Source: Tyto alba
Lineage: Eukaryota > Chordata > Aves > Strigiformes > Tytonidae
Direction: 5' to 3'
DNA: 64,000 nt
NCBI RefSeq assembly: GCF_018691265.1
Contig: NW_024881278.1
Span: 2,804,001 to 2,868,000, forward strand
The position numbers and the translations under genes are program-made. The notes beneath the pieces are model-generated. The model was not told the DNA's origin and searched no databases. It was given only the letters and a program-made list of their open reading frames with translations. Position 1 is the first letter of the stretch. Each line of letters begins with the position of its first letter. Positions 1 through 14,100 of this stretch are shown one piece after another.

Positions 1-3000
1 TTGCTGAAAATAAATTACTAGCAATTAAAAATCTTCTGTTTCTTGCACACTTACATCACACAGACTAATATACAATGCAAAGATTCACAGACTTTTGAGG
101 AAGCATCATGATCTTCAGTCCTGACCTCCTGAATAACATAGGCCAAAGCACTTCACTTAGTGGTCGCTGCCCCAAGCCCAGATCTTGTGGCTGAACTGTA
201 GCAAATCATTCAGAAAGACATTTATCTTGATTTATGGGTACCAGTCTTGATGTGAGAATGCCACACAAAGCAGTTCCTGTCTTGAGCTTCATGCAGTGAA
301 TTGCAAAGTTAAGCTGGTTCATGGGTTTGAAATGCCTCCAATCCAGCAAGATTCTCTCTCCAATTCCAGGCGGAAATAGTGTGTAGGTGGCTTATAAAAC
401 TTCCTTTCTACAATGACCCCAAATCTAAGCAAAAGGTCAGAATCATTTGTGTTGCTTCAAAGGCTCAATTGTTACTCAGGCCAACAAGTTAGCCATGAAA
501 AAAGCTATATTCAATTCTTCAGTCTGTGACATAGCTAAGATAAACATGGTGAAAGATTGTTATTTTTTACTCAGATTCTCTACTGAGAGAAACTGTAATA
601 CCATTTTTCAGTGCATTAATTGCTTATGGTTCTCATGCCACAGTTTTTAAATCCTAGGTGCTAATAACTACATTTTGTTCCCAGATACATACATGGCCAG
701 TAGCCTTTCTTTATAGAAATTCCAAAACAGGCGGATGAAATCCTGGTCCCAGCAAAGTCTGAAGGAGTTTTGCCAGAGTCTGTAACCAGCGGGGCAGTCA
801 ATTCCAGTACCAGTTCCAGTACCAATTGAGGTACCAGCTGCAGCACCGGCTGAGGTGAGGAAATTACTCCTTCTACTTGAGAAAGGCAGTTTTCTGTTAC
901 GTGACCATAACTTCCTAGCAAATAGAATCTTTGAAATGTGTCTAGTTTTATTTCAGGGAGGCTACTCAAGTCTGCATCTCAGTACAGCCCAAGGACCTGG
1001 CTGCTGATGTGTATGTGCATGTGCCTGAGCCCAGTAACACAACTACTTACACTGCTATTTGCTGTTGTCACAATGTATTACAAGATATGAAATACACACG
1101 TTACACTGCACAAAAGAGACTACTACAACAATGACATTAACTGCTCCTACTTTAGAGCCATAGCTGAAATGAGGACCTCACAATGCAAATATTTGACTGA
1201 CAAGTCCTTAATGGACTGTACCCCATAAGACTTAAAACCAAACTAGACAAGGCAGGGACAACAAATGGTGAAAGGCTGAGGAAGAGGAATTGATTTACTG
1301 ATGGCCACGCAGCAGATAACTGCAAAAATCAGGAACTGGACAAGACAGATCAGAGAATTAACTTAAGCATCTACTTTTCCCCAACAAATATTAATCATTT
1401 AAATGCCAGAAAGTCATTTATTAAGCTATAAGGCCCTTCAACTTCAGTCAATAGCCATTCCATTTCAACCTGGAGTGTACCTACCAAACAAACACACATG
1501 GGCTCCAGGGAAGTGTTCTTTAAAATGCGAAGTGTTGGCTGAAGCTTCGTGTTTACCCTTTCCAGTCATGTAAACCTGAGAAAAAGTCCACCTGTTGCCC
1601 TTTCTTCAATGAGGTCACCAAAAAAATATCCCTTTTATTTGCAAACAGCTTAGTGGCTACCAAAGAGCAGTCACCAATAAACTTATTCCAAACAAAGATT
1701 AATTCCTGATTAATCACTGAGAAGGGTTAAATCAGCATTAAGGAAAATGCCAGCTACTGAAAAGTGAGGTTTTTCTGTAGCAATTTATTGCAACCTTCCA
1801 TGCTGAGGCTAACTAGAATCGGACAAAAGACGATTTAAAAAACTGTGAGAAGTGGAAGGCCATAAAAACTGAGAAAGTAAATAATACAGAACAAGATAGA
1901 CAGAGAAGCAAGAAAGATAACACTAACCATATGACCAGACGAAGTATACATTTAGGTAATAAGCTGGTAATAGGAAGAAAGGAATAAAATTCAGCTCTAC
2001 GAAAAGTCAGCTCTGAATAAGTCATGTGAAAAGAGCTGAACGCTATCCTGGTTTTTTAATTAACAGTATATCAAACTTAAAGTAAAGCAGATTTATTATC
2101 AGCGATAAAACTGTAATACCTTTTACAACCCATTTCTTTTCCCGCAAAATATCCTACACAATGGTCCTACGTATCCATACACTAAAATAAACATTCGCCA
2201 AGTGTTCCCTACTGTAAGTTCTGCCTGTAAACAGCCTCAGACTGGAGATGGCAACGATCTTGTAGCTGTGTCGCACACTTGCTTCACTGAAGGTACTTCT
2301 GATGGGTCTCGGAGAGAAACCCGAGATGAGCATTCTATAATGAACCCTCTGTCATCTACACCATAATAAACGCCCAGCAGGTTAGACTGAGGCTGGTAGA
2401 AGGTCAAATCCTCCTTCTTGTGCCTGAAGAGGCAGGGGAGCAGGAAGGTGAGCTCTGCACCACAGCTTCTCTCTGGAGACAAGGGGGCAGCACAGGCTGG
2501 CCCACAGTGGCCCAGGGGCAAGCGAGCAAGAAGGATCCTCGGCAGATGGATGAGTTTCTGCATTATGGAGAGGGAGGACGGAGTCCCGCTGGAGGCAGGA
2601 GGGCACGCAGCCCTCTCCAGGCTAAAATCTTCTAGTTTGAGGGTGTGAAAATGTATCCAAGGAAACAGATGTTGAAAGAAGAAAGGCCTTCTTCCCAAAT
2701 TGTCACAGGAAAGCCTAACTTCTTGTTAGGCAACGGCCTAGAGGGAAACTTCTTGACCTGATCTTGCCCTAACCAGAGCTGGATATGGAGCTCTCTTCTC
2801 TCCCCACCCAAACCTTAGAAATGCCACCCTTAATAAACCATAAGGAATATAAAACAGCACAAATTTTAATGAAAACCAGAACCAACTGTTGCCCTAGACC
2901 AGCAGCCTTGAGCTAAACATTTTACTTAAGTAACTCAATAGAATTATGCTTATTGGTCTTATTATTTAAGCAGAATCAAACTTTTTAAAAATTAAAATAA

Positions 3001-3003
3001 AGG

Positions 3004-3051
3004 AAAAAAAGGGGGAAAAAAAAAAAAAAAAAAGAAAAGAAAAAAAAAAAA
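3004..3051. repeat. A-rich tract
   Basis: Runs of seven, eighteen and twelve A are separated by short G runs. It may be the tail of an old retroposed element or simple slippage; no element body is recognised upstream. Confidence 0.8.
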
Positions 3052-3596
3052 GCAAGTGAAAACTAAATAAAAAGGGAAAAGTGACCCAACAGAAGAGTGT
3101 GACCTCCATGTTGATCAAGCACCATGACTTGAGCTCTGGGCCTTTTTGCTAAAAGCAGTTCCACGAGCAACCTTTAGAGCCTCCCCATTGTGCTGCACCA
3201 CCATAAACTGAATTGTTGGCTAACTACATAATATAATGTGGTGTTTTCAAAGCCACTGAGACTTGGCTTTACTCCACTCCTGTTTACATCAGTAGGTCTT
3301 ACAATTAAATTCAGTGGAAGAAAAGGTAGACTATGGAGTCCAGGGTTTTTTCCAGTATGCTCTCCTAAATAAGAGTTGGTAACAGTATAGACATTTATGG
3401 GAGGTTGTTTGCTGGAGCAGTTACAGTGACATGCTTGTGTTCTTTGTTATGAATTGACCATAATGATAAACACATCTGTCTTAGGCAAGGAATGTTATTT
3501 AAGGATTGGAGAATGATGCCTTCTGCTTGAAGCATTTGCTCAAATCATGTGTTTTTCTCTGACTTTTTCTATTTTTAATGAGGCAAGGCAAGACCA

Positions 3597-3755
3597 AGAA
3601 GGGGAAAGAAAGAGAGAGAGAGAAAGAGAGAAGAGCAGGGAAGGGAATAAAGAAAGAGGGGACAAAAGAGAAGGAAGGAAAGAAAGTGCTAAAGAGAAAA
3701 AGAAAGACAAGAACAAGAAAAAGAAAGAAAAAGGAAAGAAAGCAAGCAAAGCAAG
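3597..3755. repeat. Long purine tract (GA/GAAA-rich)
   Basis: About 160 bp of the + strand is almost entirely purine: GGGGAAAGAAAGAGAGAGAG, then GAAA, GGAA and AAAGA units, ending in GCAAGCAAAGCAAGC. Open frames on either strand here are low-complexity products of the repeat (K/E/R-rich or S/L/F-rich) and not genes. Confidence 0.85.
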
Positions 3756-4974
3756 CAGCTGGTGCTGAAAGTGAGCAAGATTCTTTCTCTCTCATTTTCT
3801 TCTGTCTTTTAATAAATCATTGTAGCAGCTTTGTGACAGGTCTCTGTTATCCATAATGCCCAAGCAAACAGCTTTTCTTTCAGCTTCTATTCAGTTGGCT
3901 GCCAAGGAAGCAGGACTGCAGGCAGGAAACTTCAGTGGCTCAGCCTGCTCCCCTGTAATTCAATTAGAAAAGCAAGCATGAAGTCAATATTCATTGCGCC
4001 AGGCCAGAACTGCACAGCACAATGAAATGATAATGAGAAAGTTCACAAAGGAGACAGGCTTAATGATAAGTTTTTAAAGAGGCGCTGCAGCGGGTGACCC
4101 TCTGTATGACTGGCAAACACACACGGGCATATGGGTCTTTACCCTCAGGGATTTACTCTCATCCCTTACCATCTGTATCCAGGGCAGACGGCCGATTGTG
4201 AATCCAAGGGAATCTCATGATATAATGTCTTAGGTCGCCCTATGCAGCTATTTTGCATCTCTGAAGGGAAAGAAGACATGTTCCTTAAACACCCAGGCCC
4301 CAAGGGACCACATACAACTTGCTGGATCACAGGCAACGTAGTTTCAAGTGGCATGGAGCTGTGACTCCCAAGCCCAGTGGGGAGGTCAGGCCCGTGGGGC
4401 ACAGACCAAGGAAATCATGAGAGAGAACTTCCAGCACTTCATGGAAGTGCAGAAGAAGAAGGACTGCACCCTTGTGCTTTCAGAGCAAGGCAGCACTCTG
4501 TCCCTACGACCGTGAGAACTTAAAGCGTTTGTGTTTTAAACTGATCAGTACTGGGTAAATGCTGGACCTAATTCTGCAGCTCCCTCTTGAAGAGCTCTCC
4601 CACTGGAGAAGGTCTCTACATGATCTCCTTTCTTCTTTTAGCACTTTTCTGGTGACAATAAAACATGCAGTTATTTAGTTTGTAAACATCATTGTATTTA
4701 GTTTTAAAAATAATGAATGATTGAAGTAGTAATTCAAAAAACAGCACTGTGTGTACAAACCCAGAGTTGCCTTGTTCTAATTTTGTTTTGGGATTCAACA
4801 TTCCAGATATGACAGAATTTGTCCTTTTTAAAATTACTTCTATGGTAAAACCCTGAGCCCCTCACAAAGAGACTTGGACCTCATTCCTTTCAGTGCAGTA
4901 CAGAAAGAATTGAGTGGCCCCAACTCTAAGAAGGCAAACATGAGAAACAGAAAGTTTTTCTTTTCTTCTCCTTT

Positions 4975-5100
4975 AACAAAAGGGAAACGGGGCACACAGA
5001 GCTTATATAAGTTCCCTGAGGTCACACAGGGTGTCTGACAGAGTCACAAATTGAATTCAGATTCTTGGGCTCTCGGTCCCCATTCATGTCATATTGTAGT
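4975..5100 (+). mobile_element. MIR/CORE-SINE-like fragment
   Basis: The stretch GGGAAACGGGGCACACAGAG, followed by CTTATATAAGTTCCCTGAGG, TCACACAGG, GACAGAGTCACAAATTGAATTC and AGATTCTTGGGCTCT, follows the order of the core and 3' part of the MIR consensus (gaaactgaggcacagagag, ttgcccaaggtcacacag, agccgggattcgaaccc). It is in sense orientation and diverged. Confidence 0.62.
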
Positions 5101-5109
5101 ACAGGGCAC

Positions 5110-8100
5110 TCCAAAGCTTTACCGTAATTTTCAAAAATATGTAGTAATTTCCCTAAATTAATCTCTCAGCCTAACGTGCATTAACATTCCAGATATCCCT
5201 ATCACTGGTAATGGTCGCTTAATATGCTGGTAAATAATTAATACAAGTCAACAGCTGGATATTTTCTCAAAATCGGGAGGTATTTTTCAACACTGCTTAT
5301 GACAACAGCCCACTTTTTACTTCAGAGCCCAACAAAAAGGAAGTCAATTTTGCCACTCTTCCTGATTCAAAAAGCCTTCCACTGCTAATAATAGAAGTGG
5401 GTGGTGAATTGCTTCATCTGCAGTAGGAAGCTCTTCACGTCCTATTGGGCCAGTGCTTCAGCTGCTATAAGCCCACACAGCTTCACTGAAGGCAACTCAG
5501 CTCTGTCAAGTCACGCAAGCCAAAGGCAGATGTATTTGTGTTTCACTGTCCACTGAATCTCTTAAGACTGACCCAATCTCTGCATCTTGAGGGGAAAATG
5601 AAGCACTGCCCACAACTGGAGCTGTATCCAGGGATGTAACAGGTAGAACAGGCTGGCTGGATGCCTCTTACAGCTGTCACTCTTCGCCCGAAATCCCCCG
5701 TGGGGAAAAACAGAGGTAAACACCAGAAATGGCAAGCCTGTTCCAACAAGCCATGCCAACGTCCTGGACTAAACACCCACCCCTCTGGAACACAACACAG
5801 GATAACAGCAAAGTGTCTCAGAATTAGCTGCTTTCTTCCGACACTGACCAAGAGATGTTACGTGAAAAAAGGGAAGAGTTTCATCTCTGAAGCTGCGCAC
5901 ACTTGTGGCTGCTTCTGCACTTCACAGCGTTCGACAATTTTCTTGCCCTAACTGCTATTTGTTGGCTTTTGCCAGTATTTTGAAGGGTTACAGACCCTTG
6001 GCAGACATAAAACCCTTCTTCTCCTGGCAGAAGGGATCAAATGCTGAATGGATGCACATTCATATCTATATTGAATTATGCCAGCAAAGGGCTAGATCCC
6101 AGGATTCCTCCTTTTGGTTAATTAATCTCCAGTGCAACCCAGTGGCTAGAGAAAAAGGAGTAGGATAGCCGCATCTTCCATATATATTTGTGCCCATTCT
6201 TACTGTTTTATGAAAGGCCAGATAAGATGAGAAGTATTTGTCACTTTAGACATCAGTACAGAACATAATTATCGTCTCTCTGAATTTTCACAACTAAATG
6301 CAAATTTTGGGTACTCTCCAAAGGCCCACGATGTAAAATGGAGTTGTCGCTGCTCAAAACAACTAGAGGTCAAACATCCCTGTGTAACTCCTGCATGTAG
6401 CTGTCAGAAGGGATCACAATAACTTCCCCTTTCTTATTTTAGAGGCAGTACTCTCACTCTTATGTAACGAAGGCAAAATCTGTTGAGGTCAGGGATTCAG
6501 AGGCACCAGCTTCAGCTACTAAACAGCCTTTGACTCTCAGTGACAGGCCCTGGGAAGTTCACAAAACACTGCAGGTATCTATCTCCCTTTAGTTATCACC
6601 CGTTCATGTCAGACCCCATTAGCCTGTTTTATGCTCTGTACTTTGATGGGAGATGATGTCTGCACAATATCCTCATCTGAGAATTGTTTTTTCCTGGAGA
6701 CATTAATGCATGTAATTGGCACATGCTTTTCTGGAGTATTTCTATCACCTTTCAAAGATAGAGACAATCAAATCTCTCCTCTACTCATCAAGGAAATGCT
6801 TAAAGCGTCAAGTGGGGAATTCCAGATCAGCTTATAGCCAGTACTTACTTTACATTTTCTCAAGCAGCAAGGTAACACGGGACGAGGACTGTCAGGGTGT
6901 TTATTTTGAGTTCCCTGGTGAGAAAAACATTTTACACTTATCCTGCGTGGCTGAAACCTTCCTCCCCTCCTGGGGAAGTCAGGCTATCTCTGCTGTTCGT
7001 ATACAACTGCTGTTACTTGACTTGACCCATCCCCACTGAACGCCCATCGCAGAGAGGCACTGAAGTCAGTTACCCTAGGTCAGGCTCTAACCTTCACAAG
7101 GGCAAGGTAAAATAGAGCTCTTGTCTCCAGCTAGGTCACAGTGCTTGTTAGAGATGAGCTCAAAACTCGTAAGCTCACCTCAAAGAAAAGTACTAAGAAA
7201 AGACCAAAATCCTTCTCAGAGCTCTACATCTCTCTAGCTCCTGCCAGGCTGTTTTCAGTCCTGAAGTAGGCCACTTCAAAGTGGAAGAATCGAGAAAAAT
7301 ACACTCAAAAGGGAAAAGCTGGTCCTGTAATTAAGTGACTAACCCCACCAGCATTTAATTTCAAACACTGACATAAGACTGGTTTGTATCAATGGGCAGA
7401 TGGAGCTACGGGCTCTCTTCACTGTGCCATTTTTAAGAATAAATGAGAGACGTTAACATTTTTCTCCTATTCTTTGTTTTGACTGCCAGTGTTTAGAGAC
7501 AAATACTTTTTATTTGATCTGACAGTAGCTTGCACAACATCCCTCTCTTTTTCTGAGCAATCGCTGTGCTGTGAACACAGAGATTGTTGCGTTGTCACTG
7601 TTTGTTTGTGCACTACAGAACACGCCCAGATAACAAGGAATGCAACGCACCTCTATGAGCCACGTATCCCTTCAGCAGAAAGAAGTGAATTTGGAGGTGG
7701 AGACGTAGATGGTCTAGGTACAGGTTATAGCCAAAGACCTACAAAATTGCATGCCGAATTCAATTCAACAGAGAAATTACAGAAACAAAAAATGGAGAGT
7801 CTATTTACATTATTAATAATAAAGGTACTGCAACCAGTGAGTCCAGAGCTATGCAATTACAAGGAGACATGCAGCATACACAGTCAGGAATCCTTATCAG
7901 ATTGTTTGGTCTATCTTTTCCATTTAAAAGTGGTGTTTAAACTATGTTTATAGACAAAAGAATTGATCAATGAAGCTGTCATTTGCTCATGAGTAACATG
8001 GAAAAAATTAATCAGGTGACGAAATTATTGCCATTTCTCCATTTGGGGAATAAACTGAAGATATTTCAAAAGGATTTTGTCACATGGGGACACGTGCATC

Positions 8101-11100
8101 AGCAAAGTCAAATGCTACATCCTTGAAAATTTCCCACAAGCAAACATCTCTAAAGATATTCGGAAATGAGATTTTCCAAAGGTAGAATAGCTGGAAAAAC
8201 CAAAACCAGAGATTTACTATTATTTAAGCTTTTCATCTGCTCCCTAAGAAAATAAACTTGGAGTTAAACAAAAACTTCACTGTTTTCCTACAAAATAAAT
8301 AACAGTAACGTTATACCAACTAAACAGGAATCGGCTGTATAAACAGTTTACCTGACTCTGACAGCATCAACTATAGAGAGAATTTCTGGGCAACTATATT
8401 CAGAGAAGGAATAACCCAAGTTATGGTAACCATTGTAACCCAAGGCACAATAAATATGAAGTAGCAAGCAGGTGGGGAAAATACCTAAAAACTTCATCAT
8501 CTTGACTTAGCATCTTCAAATTTTATACTTCAAAAAGGTGACAGTCACCACACTCTTCTCCTGCTTGTCACTTTAAGCTTGTCCAGTAGTTATCATCATA
8601 AGCCCTTGATTCAAAATTTAACTGTCTTTAACCAGATAATCTCAGTTCCGTTGTTTCTGAAATTCGAGTGTCTGATTTTCCACATTCATTCCCTTCACCC
8701 ACAAATAGACAGACACTGTATGCAATTTGAAAGTATTTTGCAGCTCGTAAACAAACCCCTATTTTTCTGTCATGTAGCCCCCTCTGGATACTTTGATTAA
8801 TTTCAATGAGCTAAATCTGAAGAGCTCACAGGCCTCACATGAGCCAATCAAGGGAAGAAGAGAAAAAAAAAAAAAAAAAAAACAATCATTTTCACAGTAT
8901 CATTCTCTGCAAACTTGAACTATAACAACTCAGTGATCAAACGATTTGCTGTTGTGAACACTAAGAAATGGGAGCCTTTGAAATATGTCAGCATGGCAGA
9001 AACGTCGCTCCCCCCTACTCTCATCCTTCCAACTCGCCCAGCATATGTAAACTTTTAGGTACTGCATGTTCAAGTTGTTCCCACAATACATAACAGAAAA
9101 ACGTATGCTGTTGCGGAACAGAGGCATGTGCAATAAATATTTTGTGTGCTCAAGAGCCTAGAAATAGATTGTAGGCTGCATGTGTATCACAGACTTGTGT
9201 CAACATAGTTAGATACATCAGGTGCATGAAGAGAAATGATCCTGATGGACACAGCTGGGTTTCAGAAGCTGCCTCTACAGCCTTATTTCTAGCAGCAAAA
9301 CTGCCCATGTTCTAGGTCAGCTCTTGACAGAAGGATATATAACAGAGCTTTGCTAATGGGGCTGCATCTACAGTAGGAGCACATCAGCTGTAGAACACAT
9401 GATATTTGCAACTTATACAAATCACCCAGTACAAATCTGGCATGAGACCTAGAGATAGAAGTTGGATGTTGAGGGATTACATCCAGCACTTTTTAAGACA
9501 GTGCTCTCTGAAGAACGAAAAGGGCTCAGCTCTACCTTGCCCCAGATTTTGTGCTGTCACCTTCATCAAAGCAAGCGAGATGAAAAACCTTCTCTCTTCA
9601 ATCTTGGATACTGGTACACTTCACACTGCCTTGTGATCAGCTTTGTTTAGTAACCAAGTGCCTTCAAATAACAAACCTGAATTCTCTCATACAATTTCAG
9701 GTTTATCACGTTTGTAGTCACTTTTCTTTTTGAGGATTTGCAATAGGAACCAAAAGCTGAATTCCTCTTTGTGCTTCTTTGGACCAGATCCTCAGCTAGT
9801 ACAAATCCACAGATGTCACAGAGTCTTCCCATATTTATACCAGCTGAAGATCCAGCCTTTGTTTGCCAATGAGGGTGGTGCTCTACAGTAATACTGATTC
9901 TGGTCCAAGTAATTCCTAACATTATTGTAATTTACAACACCACCAGGCACAAAAGGGAAAGAGTAACCATCAGGAACAAATCTTTTTTCCTGATTCTCTA
10001 GAATATGTGCATGTAGCTAATATATGGTCAATGGATAAAAATACAGGGAAATGGCCATGAAAATGTCCTATAATTATCTTAACCTGCTGCTTTGGGACAG
10101 ACTTCACTGTTCACCTGCCTGAGATGCTCTCCTGCTTCCTTCCTCACACCCTGAGCGCTGTCGGTTTGCTGTCGGCTTCACAGTATCAAGCTTGTGATCT
10201 CCCCCCTGGTACCCTGTTCAGTGTCATTTAAGCTGGCCAGTTTGCAAGGCCACCAAGGTCAAGGAACTATCAGGAGTAAGGTTTCTTAAGTGCAATGTGT
10301 GAGACACCATCTGACACTGTTTATAGATAGTGTTAGCCTCTTACTGACCACCGGATAAAAGTTAAAAGCATTGCTTTGGGAGTTCAAATGTGTTAACCTC
10401 TGAAGTGATGTTTGAATTAGGGTTATAAAGGGCCTAAAGTTTTGATCAGAGGCTTGAAGAATAAAAAGGATTTGGAAAAATTTTAGAGCAGGATCAGAGT
10501 AGCTACACTGAGTGTGCCAACTGCTATATTATTGTTGATTTAATTGAGTCCATCTATCAGTTCTGTGCATTATGTGATCCAGTTCCAAAGATGTTTCCCT
10601 GCTGCAGCTGACAAAATACAGACTATACACTTCAAATGCAGTTGTCGGTCTTTAAAACAGGCAGTTACAAAACATGTTGGCTGCTCCAGCAATCAATAAT
10701 GGGAAGGGCAGTGTACGTTGGACTAACTCCCAAACAATTAAATACTTGCCAGTGTAAAGTAAAAAACGACGTGAGACCACGCCAAGAGCTTGTTCACTGT
10801 TTGGCAACCCACAGTATTACAAACACTGATGGTTTAATAATCAGGCAAAATCTAAAAAGCTGGAACAGCAGAAACATTTTCTGAGAAGTTTTCTGATGAA
10901 TATAGTGAAGAGGTAACAAATACACCTTCCCTTGAATTGTATCCACATGTCACCTGGAATTCCTGATGCACTGTTTTCCTGGAAGTTGACTCACAGAGGA
11001 GGAGGCGAGATACCTGTCATGAATTGCACACACAAACTAGGAAGACACCACACCACCTTCAGCGAAAGAAGCCATGTCCCTTACCCAGAAAGGAGGCACC

Positions 11101-14100
11101 TGACAGCTTAAATGTTTTGGAACACCGGACCAGCGCTCTGCAGGCTGAGAATAAGCAATTCAGCCCTGTCCTGAGAACAGGGGAAGGAAAGTGCCATGCC
11201 AGGGTGCAGCAAGGGCCAGTTACACTAAGGGAGGAGAAGCCTAAGGGACCAGAAGCTGAGCGTGATGGCACAGCCAGGGGACAGGCCAGTGAGGTGAGTG
11301 GGGCAGGTCTCGGGTGACAACCCAGGGGCAGTCCAGAGCCCGGACCACCAGCCAAATTCACAGAGAGCTGAGGCCAGGCCAGGCCATTAGACTGCAGGGT
11401 GGGCCTGGCGCAGCAGGACCCGTGGCCGGGCAGGGCAGGGCTGTCACCCAGCTGAGGAGCAGCATCCTCCGGCGTCACTGGGGCAGCAAGTGATGGCCCC
11501 AGCTGGGCTGAACTGGAGCCCTGTTCAGGGCTGAATGTCAGTTGAAGCCCAAAGAGAGGCAGGGCCAGTAAGGCCCATTAGTGCCATTTTTATCCTTAAG
11601 AATTTCACTAGGTTTTACTATTAAATTCTCTCCTCATACCTTGGTTTCACCACAACAAAGTATTAAATATGTTGACACTTTGAGCACTGTTACTAATGTT
11701 CCCACATTTGTGATCTGCCTTACCAATACAGAAATGAGACAGAAAAAACACAAAAACTGCAGAGAAAGAATGGTAGAAAGGTCTGTGCTATATGCTATTC
11801 CAATGACTATGCTTAAAAAGTATGGACTTCCTGTTACCACTCCACAGTCTTTCAATAAATGTTACTCCTCTTCACCAAAATAATTAGCCTCAGGCATCCA
11901 TCATTTGATTTTCAGGTGGAAGGAGGGAGTCACTTAGGGGCTTACATCCAACCTCCCCCTTGCTATTAATGCCAGCTCATGTGGCATGTTCATTTGTCAT
12001 CATGTAACATGCATGTACATGGCTGTTTCCCTCAACCTCTCCATTCAGACAAGGGCTGGCCACAGCCCTGCTCTATTCCAGGAAGGACCGGGAGGATTCT
12101 GCAGCCAAACTGAACAGATGACATCTCAGAGATGTCACAGTGTCAGTCAGTGGTCATTGCTCATGTGGCCAGAAACAGAGACCCTAGCTGGCATTACAGA
12201 GTAGCCCTGAGTAGAAACAGGCCCTACAGGACATTCTTTTCCTGGATTTGCACTAGCAGCTACATCCCTGTTGCAAATCTCCGCAGTCTTTCAAAGTGTG
12301 GAAAATACAGTATATTTTGGTATTATTTCTGTGAAACAAATGGGAAATGCAATGTATTCAGCTATTCTTGCTGCTTGCTACTGTGGTGTTCTCTGACTAC
12401 GGTGATGTTTCAGGATATAAGATCTATACTCACCTTTTCTATCTCCATCCATTATCTGGGGTAATAAACTCTTCATACTTTATAATTTCTCCACTGCATA
12501 GCTGAGGAAATAACAAAGTGCAGGTAGCTATTAACCTTGCCTTAAAGGTCATTTAGAATGCTTCAATTACACACACACAAACCTCTGAGCTGCACTTACT
12601 TTCAAAGGCATTTCTCTTTCAAAAGATGGTGCATGTGTCTGGGACAATGAACATTACTAGAAAGTCAATATTCTGGTGCCTAAATTAACACAAAATAGGT
12701 TGGTTTCTCTAACTCTCCTCCTCTCCCTCCTCACCCTTTCTCACGTTCTCTATTTCCCCCTTTATCTCTTTCTATCTTCCTTTCCTGCTTTCTTGACTGT
12801 GATACATGAAACTACCATGGGAGTAACTGGATATAGAAATACATATCTATTAGCTTTTATGCTTCTGGTAAAACATGGTACTGTGTGATTTCTAGGCACA
12901 TACAGAGAAAGGTGAAACAAAGCAAAGTTACCTAGCAAGTGTCAGTCTTAATACTCCAAACTATCATTTTAGAGTGCAGCAGAATATAGTTCCCTTTCTT
13001 TAACCCTGCAATAAAATGTGTGTCGAGTCTCTGTAGACCAGACTCCAAATAGTCCAAGTCCAAGGCTGTGCAGCCCTTCCATCTGTTACTTAGCTATCAG
13101 TAAAAGAATTGTCCCAGACAGTATGTGTAAACAAATTGTCAAAATGCAGTAATATGTAGTCCCAAAGTCGACAACAATCCCTGCTTAATGAAAGAAAAAC
13201 ACTGATGTCAGCCAAATCAAGAAGTCCTAGACCTGGTGATAACACCACAGGTCTATCACAAAAAAAGAAATTCCAGCCAACAATAAAGAAGGAAGGTAGT
13301 GACAGAGGGGTAAGTGGTGTTTACTTCAGAAGTGTCATGAGGTGGATTCTTAAGCATAGTCCTACAGCTGTTCAGGTGAGGCATGCTAGGAGCATGGGCT
13401 ACCTCAGAAATTCTGACAATGTCAATAGAATGTGAACCCAGCGCTACTTAGGCATCTTCCTTTCTCCACCCTTAATTTTCACTCTGAGGAATAGGAAATG
13501 CTGTTAGAAAAATAATTCTGTTAGGACATATTAGTTTGTAGCAGACGACACAAACTGTTACCCAGTGCTTTATAAGGAAACACACTGATTTGCAATGCTG
13601 TCTAACTCATATTGCCTGCTGGCAAACAGTTTGACTGAAACCCTGGGAAAAACAGACCAACGCTATGTGCCCTGTAATAGAAAAACAAAATATAGTTCTA
13701 GAGGCTAATTCTGACCCCAAAAGCTTTTTTGAGGTCTCTCATAATGTTAGTAACTTTTTTTCTAAGTCAGGATCATTTTAGATGGAGGTACAATCTGATA
13801 TGCGATTTGCAGTTATTCAGAGGACTGGTAATATCTCACTGATATTAAAACTGGTACTTTGGCTGAGTATTCCATCCTAGCAGGAATCAGCAAATATTTA
13901 GAAGAGAAACCTCAGATCCTGATTACTACCTATTTGAAGAAATCATGTAAAAAAATCAGAAAGAAAAGTTTGGTCTTGAAATTCATAAAAATGCAAGCTT
14001 GACTTTCCATATATTAAGAGCAGGCTAAAACATAAGTTGGTTGACTTACGGTAATATTTTAACCAGAAAGCCCAAGAAAAGAAACATCCTAATTGACTGA

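Larger units (their letters stand above)
1..4930. other. Intergenic block, no gene seen
   Basis: AT-rich DNA. It contains the A-rich tract at 3004, the purine tract at 3597, a GC-richer patch at 2400-2640 and a conserved-element-like stretch at about 3860-4090. Open frames on both strands do not resemble known proteins. A 153-codon minus-strand frame at 2237-2698 lies in the GC-richer patch and looks fortuitous. Confidence 0.7.

Noticed and set aside
3499..3856. K/E/R-rich and S/L/F-rich open frames
   Set aside because: These are translations of the purine tract and its complement.
7489..7953. 154-codon + strand open frame
   Set aside because: It has no recognisable domain, starts at a non-ATG codon, and its composition does not differ from the surrounding AT-rich DNA.
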